NCBI GenBank assembly: GCA_019456305.1
Contig: VRUD01000003.1
Span: 17,824 to 51,022 of the forward strand
Reading direction: 5' to 3'
Length of the DNA: 33,199 nucleotides
Origin: Cytophagales bacterium
GTDB lineage: Bacteria; Bacteroidota; Bacteroidia; Cytophagales; VRUD01
The notes under the pieces were generated by a model that did not search any database, was not told where the DNA came from, and saw nothing but the letters and a program-made list of their open reading frames with translations. Positions 21,952 through 30,108 of this stretch are shown here, piece by piece (the first letter of the stretch is position 1; each line of letters starts with the position of its first letter). A program made the position numbers and the translations under genes.

Positions 21952-22770
21952 TCATAACTTCGCCCCACAAAATTTACAATATTTTGCATCATTATCGTGC
22001 CCTTCAGCAGAACATTGAAGACAAGCTGTGGTAGTGAGGTTGCTTTTGTCCATTTTTACCAGTTCAGTGGTGACAATGCCTGTAGGGACAGCGATAAGCC
22101 CATAACCCATAATCATGATAAACGATGCTATGGTTTGACCTAAAACTGTTTGAGGAGATATATCTCCGTAACCAACTGTGGTAAGGGTAACAATGGCCCA
22201 GTATATGCTGCGGGGGATGCTCGTAAAACCATTTTCTTGTCCTTCGATCAGGTACATGATGGTGCCCATGATGGTGACTATACTTGCTGTAGACATTAAA
22301 AACACAACGATCTTAGGACGGCTTAGCTTCAGCGCGCGAACTAAATGTTGTGCTTCACCAATATACCGTGCTAATTTCAGTATCCTGAAAACCCTTAGCA
22401 GCCTGAGTGTTCTGATCACGAGCAAAGACTGGGTACCCGATATAAAGAAACTCATGTATGTCGGAACGATTGACAGAAGGTCTATGAGTCCGAAAAAACT
22501 AAAAATATAACGCAGGGGCTTGCCGGTTGAAATGATCCGGGCAATGTATTCTATTGTGAAAATGATGGTAAATACCCATTCAAGGTTACGAAGAAAAGCG
22601 CCATAATAGGCGTCAATAGATTTTACACTTTCGAGCATCACCGCTACTACACTTAGGATAATTGCCCATAAAAGTCCAATATCAAAAGCCTTTCCGGATG
22701 GCGTGTCAGCTTCAAAGATCACTTCATGGATCTTTCGCTTCCATTTGCTCATGGCTTCTTTGTCTTCCAT
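21952..22770 (-). CDS. Voltage-gated potassium channel with C-terminal zinc ribbon
   Basis: A 272-residue six-helix ion channel. S1 lies at about 30-48 and S2 at about 62-80. S4 carries regularly spaced arginines (VIRTLRLLRVFRILKLARY, 118-136). The pore loop has the K+ selectivity filter TVGYGD (198-203), and S6 follows (about 212-236). After S6 a short cytoplasmic tail ends in C250-x2-C253 and C265-x2-C268, a four-cysteine zinc ribbon (LQCSAEGHD..KYCKFCGAKL). The channel passes K+ across the inner membrane in response to voltage; the ribbon may tetramerise or regulate it. The ATG at 22770 fits the family start. It lies between two surface-protein genes on the same strand and is functionally unrelated to them as far as can be seen. 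Confidence 0.92.
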   Translation of the reverse strand: MEDKEAMSKWKRKIHEVIFEADTPSGKAFDIGLLWAIILSVVAVMLESVKSIDAYYGAFLRNLEWVFTIIFTIEYIARIISTGKPLRYIFSFFGLIDLLSIVPTYMSFFISGTQSLLVIRTLRLLRVFRILKLARYIGEAQHLVRALKLSRPKIVVFLMSTASIVTIMGTIMYLIEGQENGFTSIPRSIYWAIVTLTTVGYGDISPQTVLGQTIASFIMIMGYGLIAVPTGIVTTELVKMDKSNLTTTACLQCSAEGHDNDAKYCKFCGAKL

Positions 22771-22830
22771 TTAATAAAGATTTCGCGGGGTAAACTTTTT
22801 TCTGGAAAGTTGTTTTTGAATTTAAGGAAT

Positions 22831-22987
22831 GAGTCCACTCTAAAAAGTCTTTTTTGCCACAAGATCACTAAAACACTAAATCCCACTAAAAATTAACTAA
22901 TTGATTTTTCCCGAGTACTCGGGATGGGATTTAGTGCTTTGGTGATTTAGTGGCATTTTTATTTTTTGGACTTTTTAGAGTGGACTC
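22831..22987. mobile_element. 157-bp inverted-repeat element (MITE-like)
   Basis: The perfect 19-bp ends are GAGTCCACTCTAAAAAGTC (22831-22849) and its complement (22969-22987). Imperfect inner arms contain TGCCAC..AAATCAC..AAA words, and the centre is the palindrome CCCGAGTACTCGGG (22910-22923). AAT flanks both ends, consistent with a 3-bp target duplication. A half copy lies at 16977-17081. It has no coding capacity. Confidence 0.8.
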
Positions 22988-23014
22988 AATATTAAATTTT
23001 GTAAAGGTCTTTTT

Positions 23015-26000
23015 TTATTTCATTTCCACTAACCTTTTGGTATAAACCCTATCGTTTACAATCAATTTCAGTACAAAGATACCAGACGAACTTCCTGTTT
23101 CAGACCCACCGAACCTATACTGGTATTTACCTGCATTCTGTACTTTATCCACTACGGTTTTAACTTTTTTACCCAATACATTAAGTACTTCCAGGGTTAC
23201 ATTCGCTCTTTCCGTCAGTGTATAGGCAATTTGGGTTTGTCCGGTATAGGGGTTTGGATATACAATGAAATCCGTAAGGTTTTTCCCGATACCCGTGGAT
23301 GGCTCTGAAATACCTGTGGTTGTTATTCTGTTGGAGACATTTGATCTGGCTGAATTGTAAACCAATACTTTTGCTAAAGTAGGAGAACAACCCGTTGGGT
23401 GTTCTGCAGCAACCATATAAAATAGATCAGGGCAACTAAGTGGTGAAGGGTCTGTATAAGAATGATTTGTGCTGGGTAAAAACTGAAATGGCACGAGAGA
23501 ATCGGCAGTACAACCTCTGTATATGGTATATGTATTATAGCTAAACCCCTTGTAATCATCCCAGATCAGGTTGACCGTACCACCGAGACCGAGATTCATT
23601 GTCAGGTGGATGGTTTTATGGATGGGGCTCAATTCGGATTCCTGGCCGCAGGAATCAACTGCTGACATTTTATATCTCCATGACCTTAGCTGCGGGTCGG
23701 CTAACGGATCAGGGAATACGCTAAGGGAATCATATTGCACAGTGCCAATTATTGAATAATTACCGCTTTGCGTCCCTTCTTTATAAATATTATAGGATGC
23801 AATGTTTAACCCGGGTGTTTTTTCCCATACGATAAGGTTTTTACCGGTAGCGCTGTCAACTGTTACGATACATATTGGCTGTATTGCCGGTACGGTTTCA
23901 TTGATGTCAATACTCGCTACGGCAATACATCCGTTGGCATCTGTGACCGTTATCCCATAAGTGCCTATAGTCAAATTACTTATATTTTGTGTTGTATCGC
24001 CTGTTGGTGACCAGCTATAAGTATAGGGTGCAACGCCACCGGTAACGTTGATGTCAATAGCCCCGATTGAGGGATTGTTACAATTTACGTCTGTTGTTGA
24101 AACAATTGATATGGTGGGGCCTCCAACATTGTTAACTATCACAGGAGCAATCATAGAACACAGGTTTGCATCTGTAACAGTTACCGAATAAATTCCTGCG
24201 GATAAACCGGTTTCTATCTGGTTAATACCACCGGTAGACCATGAGTACGTATAAGGCATTGTTCCTCCATTCACAATTACAACAGCGCTGCCGTCAGAGG
24301 CAGCACAACTGGCGTCTGATATAACAACTGTTGTGGTTAATGGATCAGGTGTGAAAATCGTATAGCTTTTTGCAGCAACACACCCGGCAGCATCTGTAAC
24401 GGTTACTTCATAAATCCCTCCACTTAAGCTGTCAATATCCTCCGTTGTGCTTCCGTTTGACCACAAATAAGTACATGGAGGCGTAATACAAATAACGTTA
24501 ATATTTATTGAACCGGTTTCTTCACCGGCACAATTGTTATTTGTTAAAGAGATGAGCCCAACACTAGGGGCATTACCAACATCACTTATTGTAACAGTAC
24601 CAATAGCCGCACAGCCATTGGAATCAATAACCGTTACATATTGAACACCTGAAGTCAAGGTAGAATCAATATCGGTAGTGTCTCCGTTTGACCATGCAAA
24701 GTCATAAGGGGGGACGCCTCCGCTTACATTGGTAACTGCGGCTATACCATCTGCATTTCCACAGGTGGAGCCGCTGATCTCAGTAACCGTTACGCTCATT
24801 TGTTCAGAAATGTTGACTGTGTCAATTACCGCGCAGTTTTTTGCATCATTAACTGTAATCGTATATAAACCCAGGTTCAAACCTGTTATTGTCGTAGCAG
24901 TGCTTCCTGTTGACCAGTAATAGGTATATGGCGGTGTACCACTGACTGCAGATACGGTAGCTTCTCCATTTGCTGAATCGCAATAGGCCCCTTGTGAGGT
25001 GATATTCAATAGAGGGAAAGTATGAACAATTGCTGAAAAAATAAAGGTATCAATACAGCCTGCTATTTGAGATACGATAAGCTGTACAGTATGTGTATCA
25101 GGAGCAGCATACAAATACTTTATGGTTTCATTAGGGTTGCCTGATGAATAATCAACAAATCCATCGTTATCAAAATCCCAACTAAAAGTAGAACCGGGTT
25201 CTACACCGGTTGTAAGGTTTGTAAATACAGTGCTGTCACCCAGACAGGGATCACTTGCGCTGACATTAAATGCCGGGGGTTCGCAAAAGAACTCATCCGC
25301 TCCAATATCAGGAGTTGAAGGATCGCGTGGATGGCCGTCAATATCATCTGTGACCAATGCTATAGGCATGGCTACTCCCATCAATAGCACTTGGGCAATA
25401 TGCAGGTCAGTATTAGTATAAAATAAAGGATTGACAGAGAGGGAATTAATATCCATACCGCTGGCTCCTTTCAAAGAATCCAGGGTTTCCTGAATACCGG
25501 CCCAGTATGCCAGGTTATTACCCGTAGCATACAAGTCGTTATTATCAGAAGACGTAAATGCACCTGTTGAAGCGGAAGCAACGTAATATGCGTACCCACC
25601 TCCGATATTTGAGAAAATATTGTTCTTCACGTTTATGTTGCTTCCGCCACCGGAAACATAAAAAGCTATACCACTACCTGTATTTGTTGATGTAATGTTC
25701 ACGCTATTGTGATAGACATTCATATAGCTGGAATTAAATAGCTCGATACCATAAGCGCTGCTCGTTCCTCCTACGTAAGAAAAATTATTTGCGATAAGTC
25801 CCCGAAACGGAGCTGAACCATTACAATTACGCAAATAAATTCCATAATAATAATCACTGCTTACAACTCTGTTTTTAATTATTTGCAAAGCATTGTCACA
25901 GTCCTCAAGATATATCCCATAATAAGTTGTTCCGGTGTTAGATACATCATTTCCATTTACTTTCGGAGCGTCACAGTCCTCAAGGTAAATGCCAGTGTTG

Positions 26001-26914
26001 GAAGAACTGGTTATGATGTTATTTTCAATCACCACTCTTGTGGCAAAAATGCCGTCATCTCCATTGATGTTTACACCTACATACCCTTCGCTGATAAAAT
26101 TGTTTCTAATTACAATATCACTAATTACATCATTATAAGTATCAATTACCGAAGATACTGAATTTGCAGTATTAGAACTGCTAAGTAGATTATTTAACAG
26201 GTTAACATCTTCAACATTGCCATTTATATGTATAACCTTTGCATAAGAGCCGCCTGTTGCTGCCAGCGTCATGTTTTTTATAGATACATGGCTGGCGCCA
26301 TAAAGCCGGAAAACATAGTTATCACTTACTGTAGAAGCATTATAGGTCATTATTACTGACGAAGAGTCCCCTGTTTCGGATTGGAATACTACTGTATCAG
26401 CGCTATTCGATCCTGATATTGGCAATACCACAACTTGCTCGATATAAGTACCCGGCCTGGCATTAAAAGTTACAACACCTGCAATTCCTCTTAAGTTAAG
26501 ATCGCTTACAGCCAATGTGAATGTAGCATAATCCGGTGATGTCCCTCCAATTGTATAAACTCCAATAAGCGGGGTCATAGTAGAATCTACAACAAATTCA
26601 TCAGCCCCAATGTCGGGAAATAAAGAATCCCTGGGATCCCCATCAATATCAACCGTAATAATGCCCAGGGGTGTGCCGGTACTATCTACAAATGAACTTG
26701 TAGTATGGAGGTCAGTGCTGGATACAAACACCGGGTTCACAGAAATGGAATTTACATCCATGCTATTTGCTGCCTGGAATGCGGCTAAATCATTTTTAGC
26801 TACCCCATTCCAGTTTCCGACAAAATTTCCAGATGTAAAGAGATCATTATAATCAGAGGAAGTTATTGCTGTACCAAGGTTGTTATAATAAGCATAGCCC
26901 CCCGAAATTGGCAA
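23015..26914 (-). CDS. Beta-helix/PKD/SprB surface protein, downstream part of a frameshifted gene
   Basis: About 1299 residues, continuing the 26883-29261 frame after a frameshift. It begins inside a beta-helix (SGGYAYYNNLGTA), followed by a third beta-helix module starting GVYTIGGTSPDYATFTLAV and closing with PDIGADEF. Then come one PKD domain (FSWDFDNDGFVDYSSGN), five SprB repeats, the fibronectin-like cassette ending YNSARSNVSNR, and a type A sorting domain (YPNPYTGQTQIAYTL..., ending YTKRLVEMK). It has no signal peptide of its own and the apparent ATG is internal to the beta-helix. It would therefore not be exported unless the frame is joined to the upstream part. The intact product would be about 2080 residues. 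Confidence 0.85.
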   Translation of the reverse strand: MPISGGYAYYNNLGTAITSSDYNDLFTSGNFVGNWNGVAKNDLAAFQAANSMDVNSISVNPVFVSSTDLHTTSSFVDSTGTPLGIITVDIDGDPRDSLFPDIGADEFVVDSTMTPLIGVYTIGGTSPDYATFTLAVSDLNLRGIAGVVTFNARPGTYIEQVVVLPISGSNSADTVVFQSETGDSSSVIMTYNASTVSDNYVFRLYGASHVSIKNMTLAATGGSYAKVIHINGNVEDVNLLNNLLSSSNTANSVSSVIDTYNDVISDIVIRNNFISEGYVGVNINGDDGIFATRVVIENNIITSSSNTGIYLEDCDAPKVNGNDVSNTGTTYYGIYLEDCDNALQIIKNRVVSSDYYYGIYLRNCNGSAPFRGLIANNFSYVGGTSSAYGIELFNSSYMNVYHNSVNITSTNTGSGIAFYVSGGGSNINVKNNIFSNIGGGYAYYVASASTGAFTSSDNNDLYATGNNLAYWAGIQETLDSLKGASGMDINSLSVNPLFYTNTDLHIAQVLLMGVAMPIALVTDDIDGHPRDPSTPDIGADEFFCEPPAFNVSASDPCLGDSTVFTNLTTGVEPGSTFSWDFDNDGFVDYSSGNPNETIKYLYAAPDTHTVQLIVSQIAGCIDTFIFSAIVHTFPLLNITSQGAYCDSANGEATVSAVSGTPPYTYYWSTGSTATTITGLNLGLYTITVNDAKNCAVIDTVNISEQMSVTVTEISGSTCGNADGIAAVTNVSGGVPPYDFAWSNGDTTDIDSTLTSGVQYVTVIDSNGCAAIGTVTISDVGNAPSVGLISLTNNNCAGEETGSININVICITPPCTYLWSNGSTTEDIDSLSGGIYEVTVTDAAGCVAAKSYTIFTPDPLTTTVVISDASCAASDGSAVVIVNGGTMPYTYSWSTGGINQIETGLSAGIYSVTVTDANLCSMIAPVIVNNVGGPTISIVSTTDVNCNNPSIGAIDINVTGGVAPYTYSWSPTGDTTQNISNLTIGTYGITVTDANGCIAVASIDINETVPAIQPICIVTVDSATGKNLIVWEKTPGLNIASYNIYKEGTQSGNYSIIGTVQYDSLSVFPDPLADPQLRSWRYKMSAVDSCGQESELSPIHKTIHLTMNLGLGGTVNLIWDDYKGFSYNTYTIYRGCTADSLVPFQFLPSTNHSYTDPSPLSCPDLFYMVAAEHPTGCSPTLAKVLVYNSARSNVSNRITTTGISEPSTGIGKNLTDFIVYPNPYTGQTQIAYTLTERANVTLEVLNVLGKKVKTVVDKVQNAGKYQYRFGGSETGSSSGIFVLKLIVNDRVYTKRLVEMK

Positions 26915-29261
26915 AGATATTATTCCTTACATCTATATTAGCGCCATTGCTATTGTTATACGCTCTGCCCGCAGTAGAATTTGTGCTGGTAATTTGTACG
27001 CTATTGTAATATATATTGACGAAGTCAGAAGATAGGGTATATATTCCGTAAGCAGTAGTGTTTCCACCAATATTAACAAAATTATTTGCAACAAGCCCTT
27101 TTTTAGAATTCGTACCGGTACAATTGTGAACCCTTATGCCCCCATCCGACCCATTTGAGGATGTGATTGTATTTCCTGTTAGTACAAAATCATTTTCAAC
27201 ATTAAATAAGTAAATCCCGTTATAACCGAATGACCCGGTGGCGGTTATGTTATTGTTTGTGATGATTGATGCATCCTGATCTTCCAGGTATATACTAATA
27301 TCGGTTTGGCCGGAGAATACATTATTACTTACCTCAATTCCGGTTGCCAGAATTGCATTGTTTGCATTCATATATATTCCCCAATATCCACTGTTGAACA
27401 AGCTATTTTGAACTACGATATTATTAAAAAGAGAGCTATTACCATGAAGAGCAGCTACACTCGAGATATTTGTATTACTGTTTATAACGCAATTATAAAT
27501 GCTGTCAAACTTTGGATTTCCTGAAATTCTGATAGCAATCGCATTATTAACACCATTAGCAGATATGGTTAAATCGCGAATGGTAATATAATCAGCGGCT
27601 CTTAACCTGAAAATATATTGGTTGGTCGAACTTGCGTTAAAGTTTATATCAACAAGCGAAGAGTCCCTGTTCTCAGATTGAAAAGTAACCGTTTTTGTAG
27701 CATCCGCTCCGGTAACGGGGTAAACCTGAAATTGCTCACTATAACTACCATCCCTGATATCAAAAGTTACAGAAGCGGAGATACCAACATCGTTCAAAGA
27801 ATCTACAGCAGCAGAGACCGTAACAAAATCCGGTGTCACGCCCCCAACTGTATAAATTCCCGCCAGGGGAGTTCCAACCCCAACAAATTCATCAGCGCCA
27901 ATGTCGGGAGTTCCCGCCCTGGCATCTCCATCAATATCTGTAGTAATACCTGTTGTGGGGTCTCCCTTTCCATCTAAGGTGAAAATTGTGGTATGAAGGT
28001 CTGTGTTAGAGGTATATACCGGCTTTACAGATATTGAATTGACATCCTTGCCATTAACTACTTTCAGGGCTATAAGGTCTTCTACATTGCCACCCCAGTT
28101 TGCCAAATAATTTCCCGATCCGTAATAGTTGTTGTAATCGGATGTATCTATATTGGTTAGTGAATTGGTATAATAGGCATATCCCCATCCCGAGTTCTTA
28201 AAGCAATTATTTCGCACATCCAGGTTTGATCCACCCGAGGCATAAAATGCTCTTCCACCGGTTGAGCTTCCAAGAACGTTTACGCTATTATGGAAGATGT
28301 TTTGATAGGTAGAACCATTGCTAAATATTCCATAGGAAGTACCTGTTCCTCCAATATAAATAAAGTTATTGGCAACAGACCCTTTCAGAATAAAACTTCC
28401 ATCCGAGTTAAAAAGATAGATCCCATACCCACCATTCGTCATGTTTATTTTGTTTTTCTGAATTTCCATGTTGTTGTCGGAATAGGCGGTGTAAATTCCG
28501 TAACCCAATGAAGATGAGTTGCTCATATTGATGTTGTTATTAATGATTTTCGGAGCATTTTGGTGTCGTACCATTACACCGTAGTAAGAATTGTTAACAA
28601 ACTGATTATTAATAATTTCATTTCCTGCAGATAAAACGCTGGTACTGGTTCCCCGCAGGTGTATTCCATAACTTCCATTAACAATAAGGTTGTTTTTAAT
28701 AACATTATTCTGGTCCTGAGAACCATATCCGTAGATAACAGAAAGGTTTATACTTGTATTTGTAGTGTTCGGGCCTATTAGGACACAGTTGGAAATGGTA
28801 TCATTGCTGGCACCACCTAAAAAGTAAAAAACAAAAGAAAAACTGGTTCCCGTATTTGTAATAGTTAGTTGATGGAAATTAATAAAGTTTGCACCATTCA
28901 GCTTCACTACGTAATTATCGCCAGAGGTGCTGGAGCCATAAGATAGCGTGACCGCAGTAGAATCCCCTGACAGAGATTGGAAAGTGATGGTATTAGTTGC
29001 ATTGACATTTGTAATGACAGGAATTTCAAATTGTTCGTTATAGGTGCCATTTTGCACGTTAAAGATTACAGGTCCGCCTACTCCTTGTGAGATAAGCGTG
29101 TCAACCGCCTCGGTAAACGAAGCAAAACTATCGGTTGGATTGATGCCGATAGTATAAGTTCCTGATAGTTGGGCAAAGATGTTTACAGATGTTGCTAAGG
29201 AAATGATAGTTGCAGTAACTAATTTCCTGATAATTGTACGATTAAACAGATTAAGTTTCAT
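26883..29261 (-). CDS. Beta-helix surface protein, upstream part of a frameshifted gene
   Basis: About 792 residues from the ATG at 29261. The signal peptide is MKLNLFNRTIIRKLVTATII... ending in NIFAQ. Two right-handed beta-helix modules follow, each starting GTYTIG or GIYTVG, with many short N-N-x-I/F turns such as NNLIVNGSYGIHLRG and NSVNVLGSS. The first module closes with DGDARAGTPDIGADEF, the same closing motif as in the downstream part. The frame ends abruptly (ANFGGLCLL) at a run of six C on the plus strand (26898-26903), where the expected continuation GYAYY is found in the next frame. An in-frame ATG 13 codons upstream is rejected because it precedes the signal peptide and lies close to a strong palindrome. 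Confidence 0.85.
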   Translation of the reverse strand: MKLNLFNRTIIRKLVTATIISLATSVNIFAQLSGTYTIGINPTDSFASFTEAVDTLISQGVGGPVIFNVQNGTYNEQFEIPVITNVNATNTITFQSLSGDSTAVTLSYGSSTSGDNYVVKLNGANFINFHQLTITNTGTSFSFVFYFLGGASNDTISNCVLIGPNTTNTSINLSVIYGYGSQDQNNVIKNNLIVNGSYGIHLRGTSTSVLSAGNEIINNQFVNNSYYGVMVRHQNAPKIINNNINMSNSSSLGYGIYTAYSDNNMEIQKNKINMTNGGYGIYLFNSDGSFILKGSVANNFIYIGGTGTSYGIFSNGSTYQNIFHNSVNVLGSSTGGRAFYASGGSNLDVRNNCFKNSGWGYAYYTNSLTNIDTSDYNNYYGSGNYLANWGGNVEDLIALKVVNGKDVNSISVKPVYTSNTDLHTTIFTLDGKGDPTTGITTDIDGDARAGTPDIGADEFVGVGTPLAGIYTVGGVTPDFVTVSAAVDSLNDVGISASVTFDIRDGSYSEQFQVYPVTGADATKTVTFQSENRDSSLVDINFNASSTNQYIFRLRAADYITIRDLTISANGVNNAIAIRISGNPKFDSIYNCVINSNTNISSVAALHGNSSLFNNIVVQNSLFNSGYWGIYMNANNAILATGIEVSNNVFSGQTDISIYLEDQDASIITNNNITATGSFGYNGIYLFNVENDFVLTGNTITSSNGSDGGIRVHNCTGTNSKKGLVANNFVNIGGNTTAYGIYTLSSDFVNIYYNSVQITSTNSTAGRAYNNSNGANIDVRNNIFANFGGLCLL
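26898..26903. other. Six-C tract at a frameshift
   Basis: Minus-strand TTC GGG GGG C reads out of the conserved NNIFxNxGxGYAYY pattern. Five Gs would restore FGGYAYY in frame, and eight would give FGGGYAYY. Confidence 0.8.
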
Positions 29262-29301
29262 AATTTCCAAGATTAGTTGGTTGTGAAATTGAGGCTGCAA
29301 A

Positions 29302-29333
29302 GCCCCGCACCCCGAGTACTCGGGGTGCGGGGC
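29302..29333. repeat. Perfect 32-bp palindrome at the promoter of the beta-helix gene
   Basis: GCCCCGCACCCCGAGT is followed directly by its exact reverse complement. It shares GCCCCGCAC with the hairpins at 4541 and 5284 and CCCGAGTACTCGGG with the element centre at 22910. It lies 41 bases upstream of the start codon. Confidence 0.9.
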
Positions 29334-29340
29334 AAAGATA
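29333..29340 (-). promoter_or_regulatory. -7 box for the beta-helix gene
   Basis: Minus-strand TATCTTTG fits TAnnTTTG and touches the 32-bp palindrome. Transcription would start within the palindrome, placing half of it at the 5' end of the mRNA. Confidence 0.5.
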
Positions 29341-29400
29341 AATAAAGTAAATTAAGTTTCAGAAAGAAAATATATTTTTTAGTTGTCTGGTTATATTTTT

Positions 29401-29955
29401 TTAGAATATATCCTTTAATTTTAGTTTAAATCCCTTCATAATAAGGGATTCCAAAATATCTTTCTCAGAAAAAGTTTTGTAAAGATTAAAAACATCTTCT
29501 TTCAATACATAAACTTCTATGCTCTTTTCTTTAGGCATCACAATCCAGTATTCTTTTACGCCAAATTTTGCATAGAGCTTTTTTTTGGTAACCAAATCAC
29601 TGTAAACGCTTTTTGAAGAAACAATTTCTATAGCGATATCAGGCGCTCCTTCTATTTTCTTTTCACCAATAATATTTAATCTTTCTTTTGAAATGAAAAA
29701 AATATCCGGCTGAACGGTATTTTCTTCATCAAGATAAACATCACAGGGAGCATAAAAAACTTCTCCTAATTTTGTTTTTTTTAGGAACTCAAGAATATAA
29801 TATCCTACATCCCTTGAAATTCTCTGATGATTTGGTATTGGCGCCGGTGCCACAAGTAATTCTCCATTAATAAGTTCATAACGCTCCTCATCAGGTGTTT
29901 GGAGGTAATCCTGATAGGTGTATTTTTTCTTTTCTGTTGCAACGGTAAGAGACAT
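29401..29955 (-). CDS. Uma2-family (DUF820) nuclease-like protein
   Basis: A 184-residue protein of the Uma2 family, which adopts a restriction-endonuclease-like fold. Conserved elements are the N-terminal YTYQDYLQTPDEERYELINGEL, then VQPDIFFIS (metal-binding Asp), and APDIAIEIVSSKS followed by KKKLYAKFGVKEYWIV, which carry the acidic and lysine positions of the PD-(D/E)xK core. Family members are often found near mobile DNA; their cellular role is not established. The ATG at 29955 is the usual family start. It sits between two surface-protein genes on the same strand, with a GC palindrome upstream. No partner gene is evident. Confidence 0.88.
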   Translation of the reverse strand: MSLTVATEKKKYTYQDYLQTPDEERYELINGELLVAPAPIPNHQRISRDVGYYILEFLKKTKLGEVFYAPCDVYLDEENTVQPDIFFISKERLNIIGEKKIEGAPDIAIEIVSSKSVYSDLVTKKKLYAKFGVKEYWIVMPKEKSIEVYVLKEDVFNLYKTFSEKDILESLIMKGFKLKLKDIF

Positions 29956-29980
29956 TTTGATGTATTAAAGTCAGTATTTT

Positions 29981-30016
29981 GCCGGGTAGAAACCCCGAGG
30001 AATTCGGGGCGGGCAC
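29981..30016. repeat. GC palindrome of the CCCCGAGGAATTCGGGG family
   Basis: CCCCGA (29993-29998) pairs with TCGGGG (30004-30009), with GCCGGGT and GGGCAC flanks. This is the reverse-complement relative of 2500-2542. It fills much of the short region between the Uma2 gene and the surface gene at 30109. Confidence 0.7.
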
Positions 30017-30108
30017 ACGACAACACAGAGTGAGGAAACATCTGCTCCCTCAAGTCTAAAATTATTTACTTATTTAAAGATCATTACATAAACCATGAGT
30101 AAAATAGC

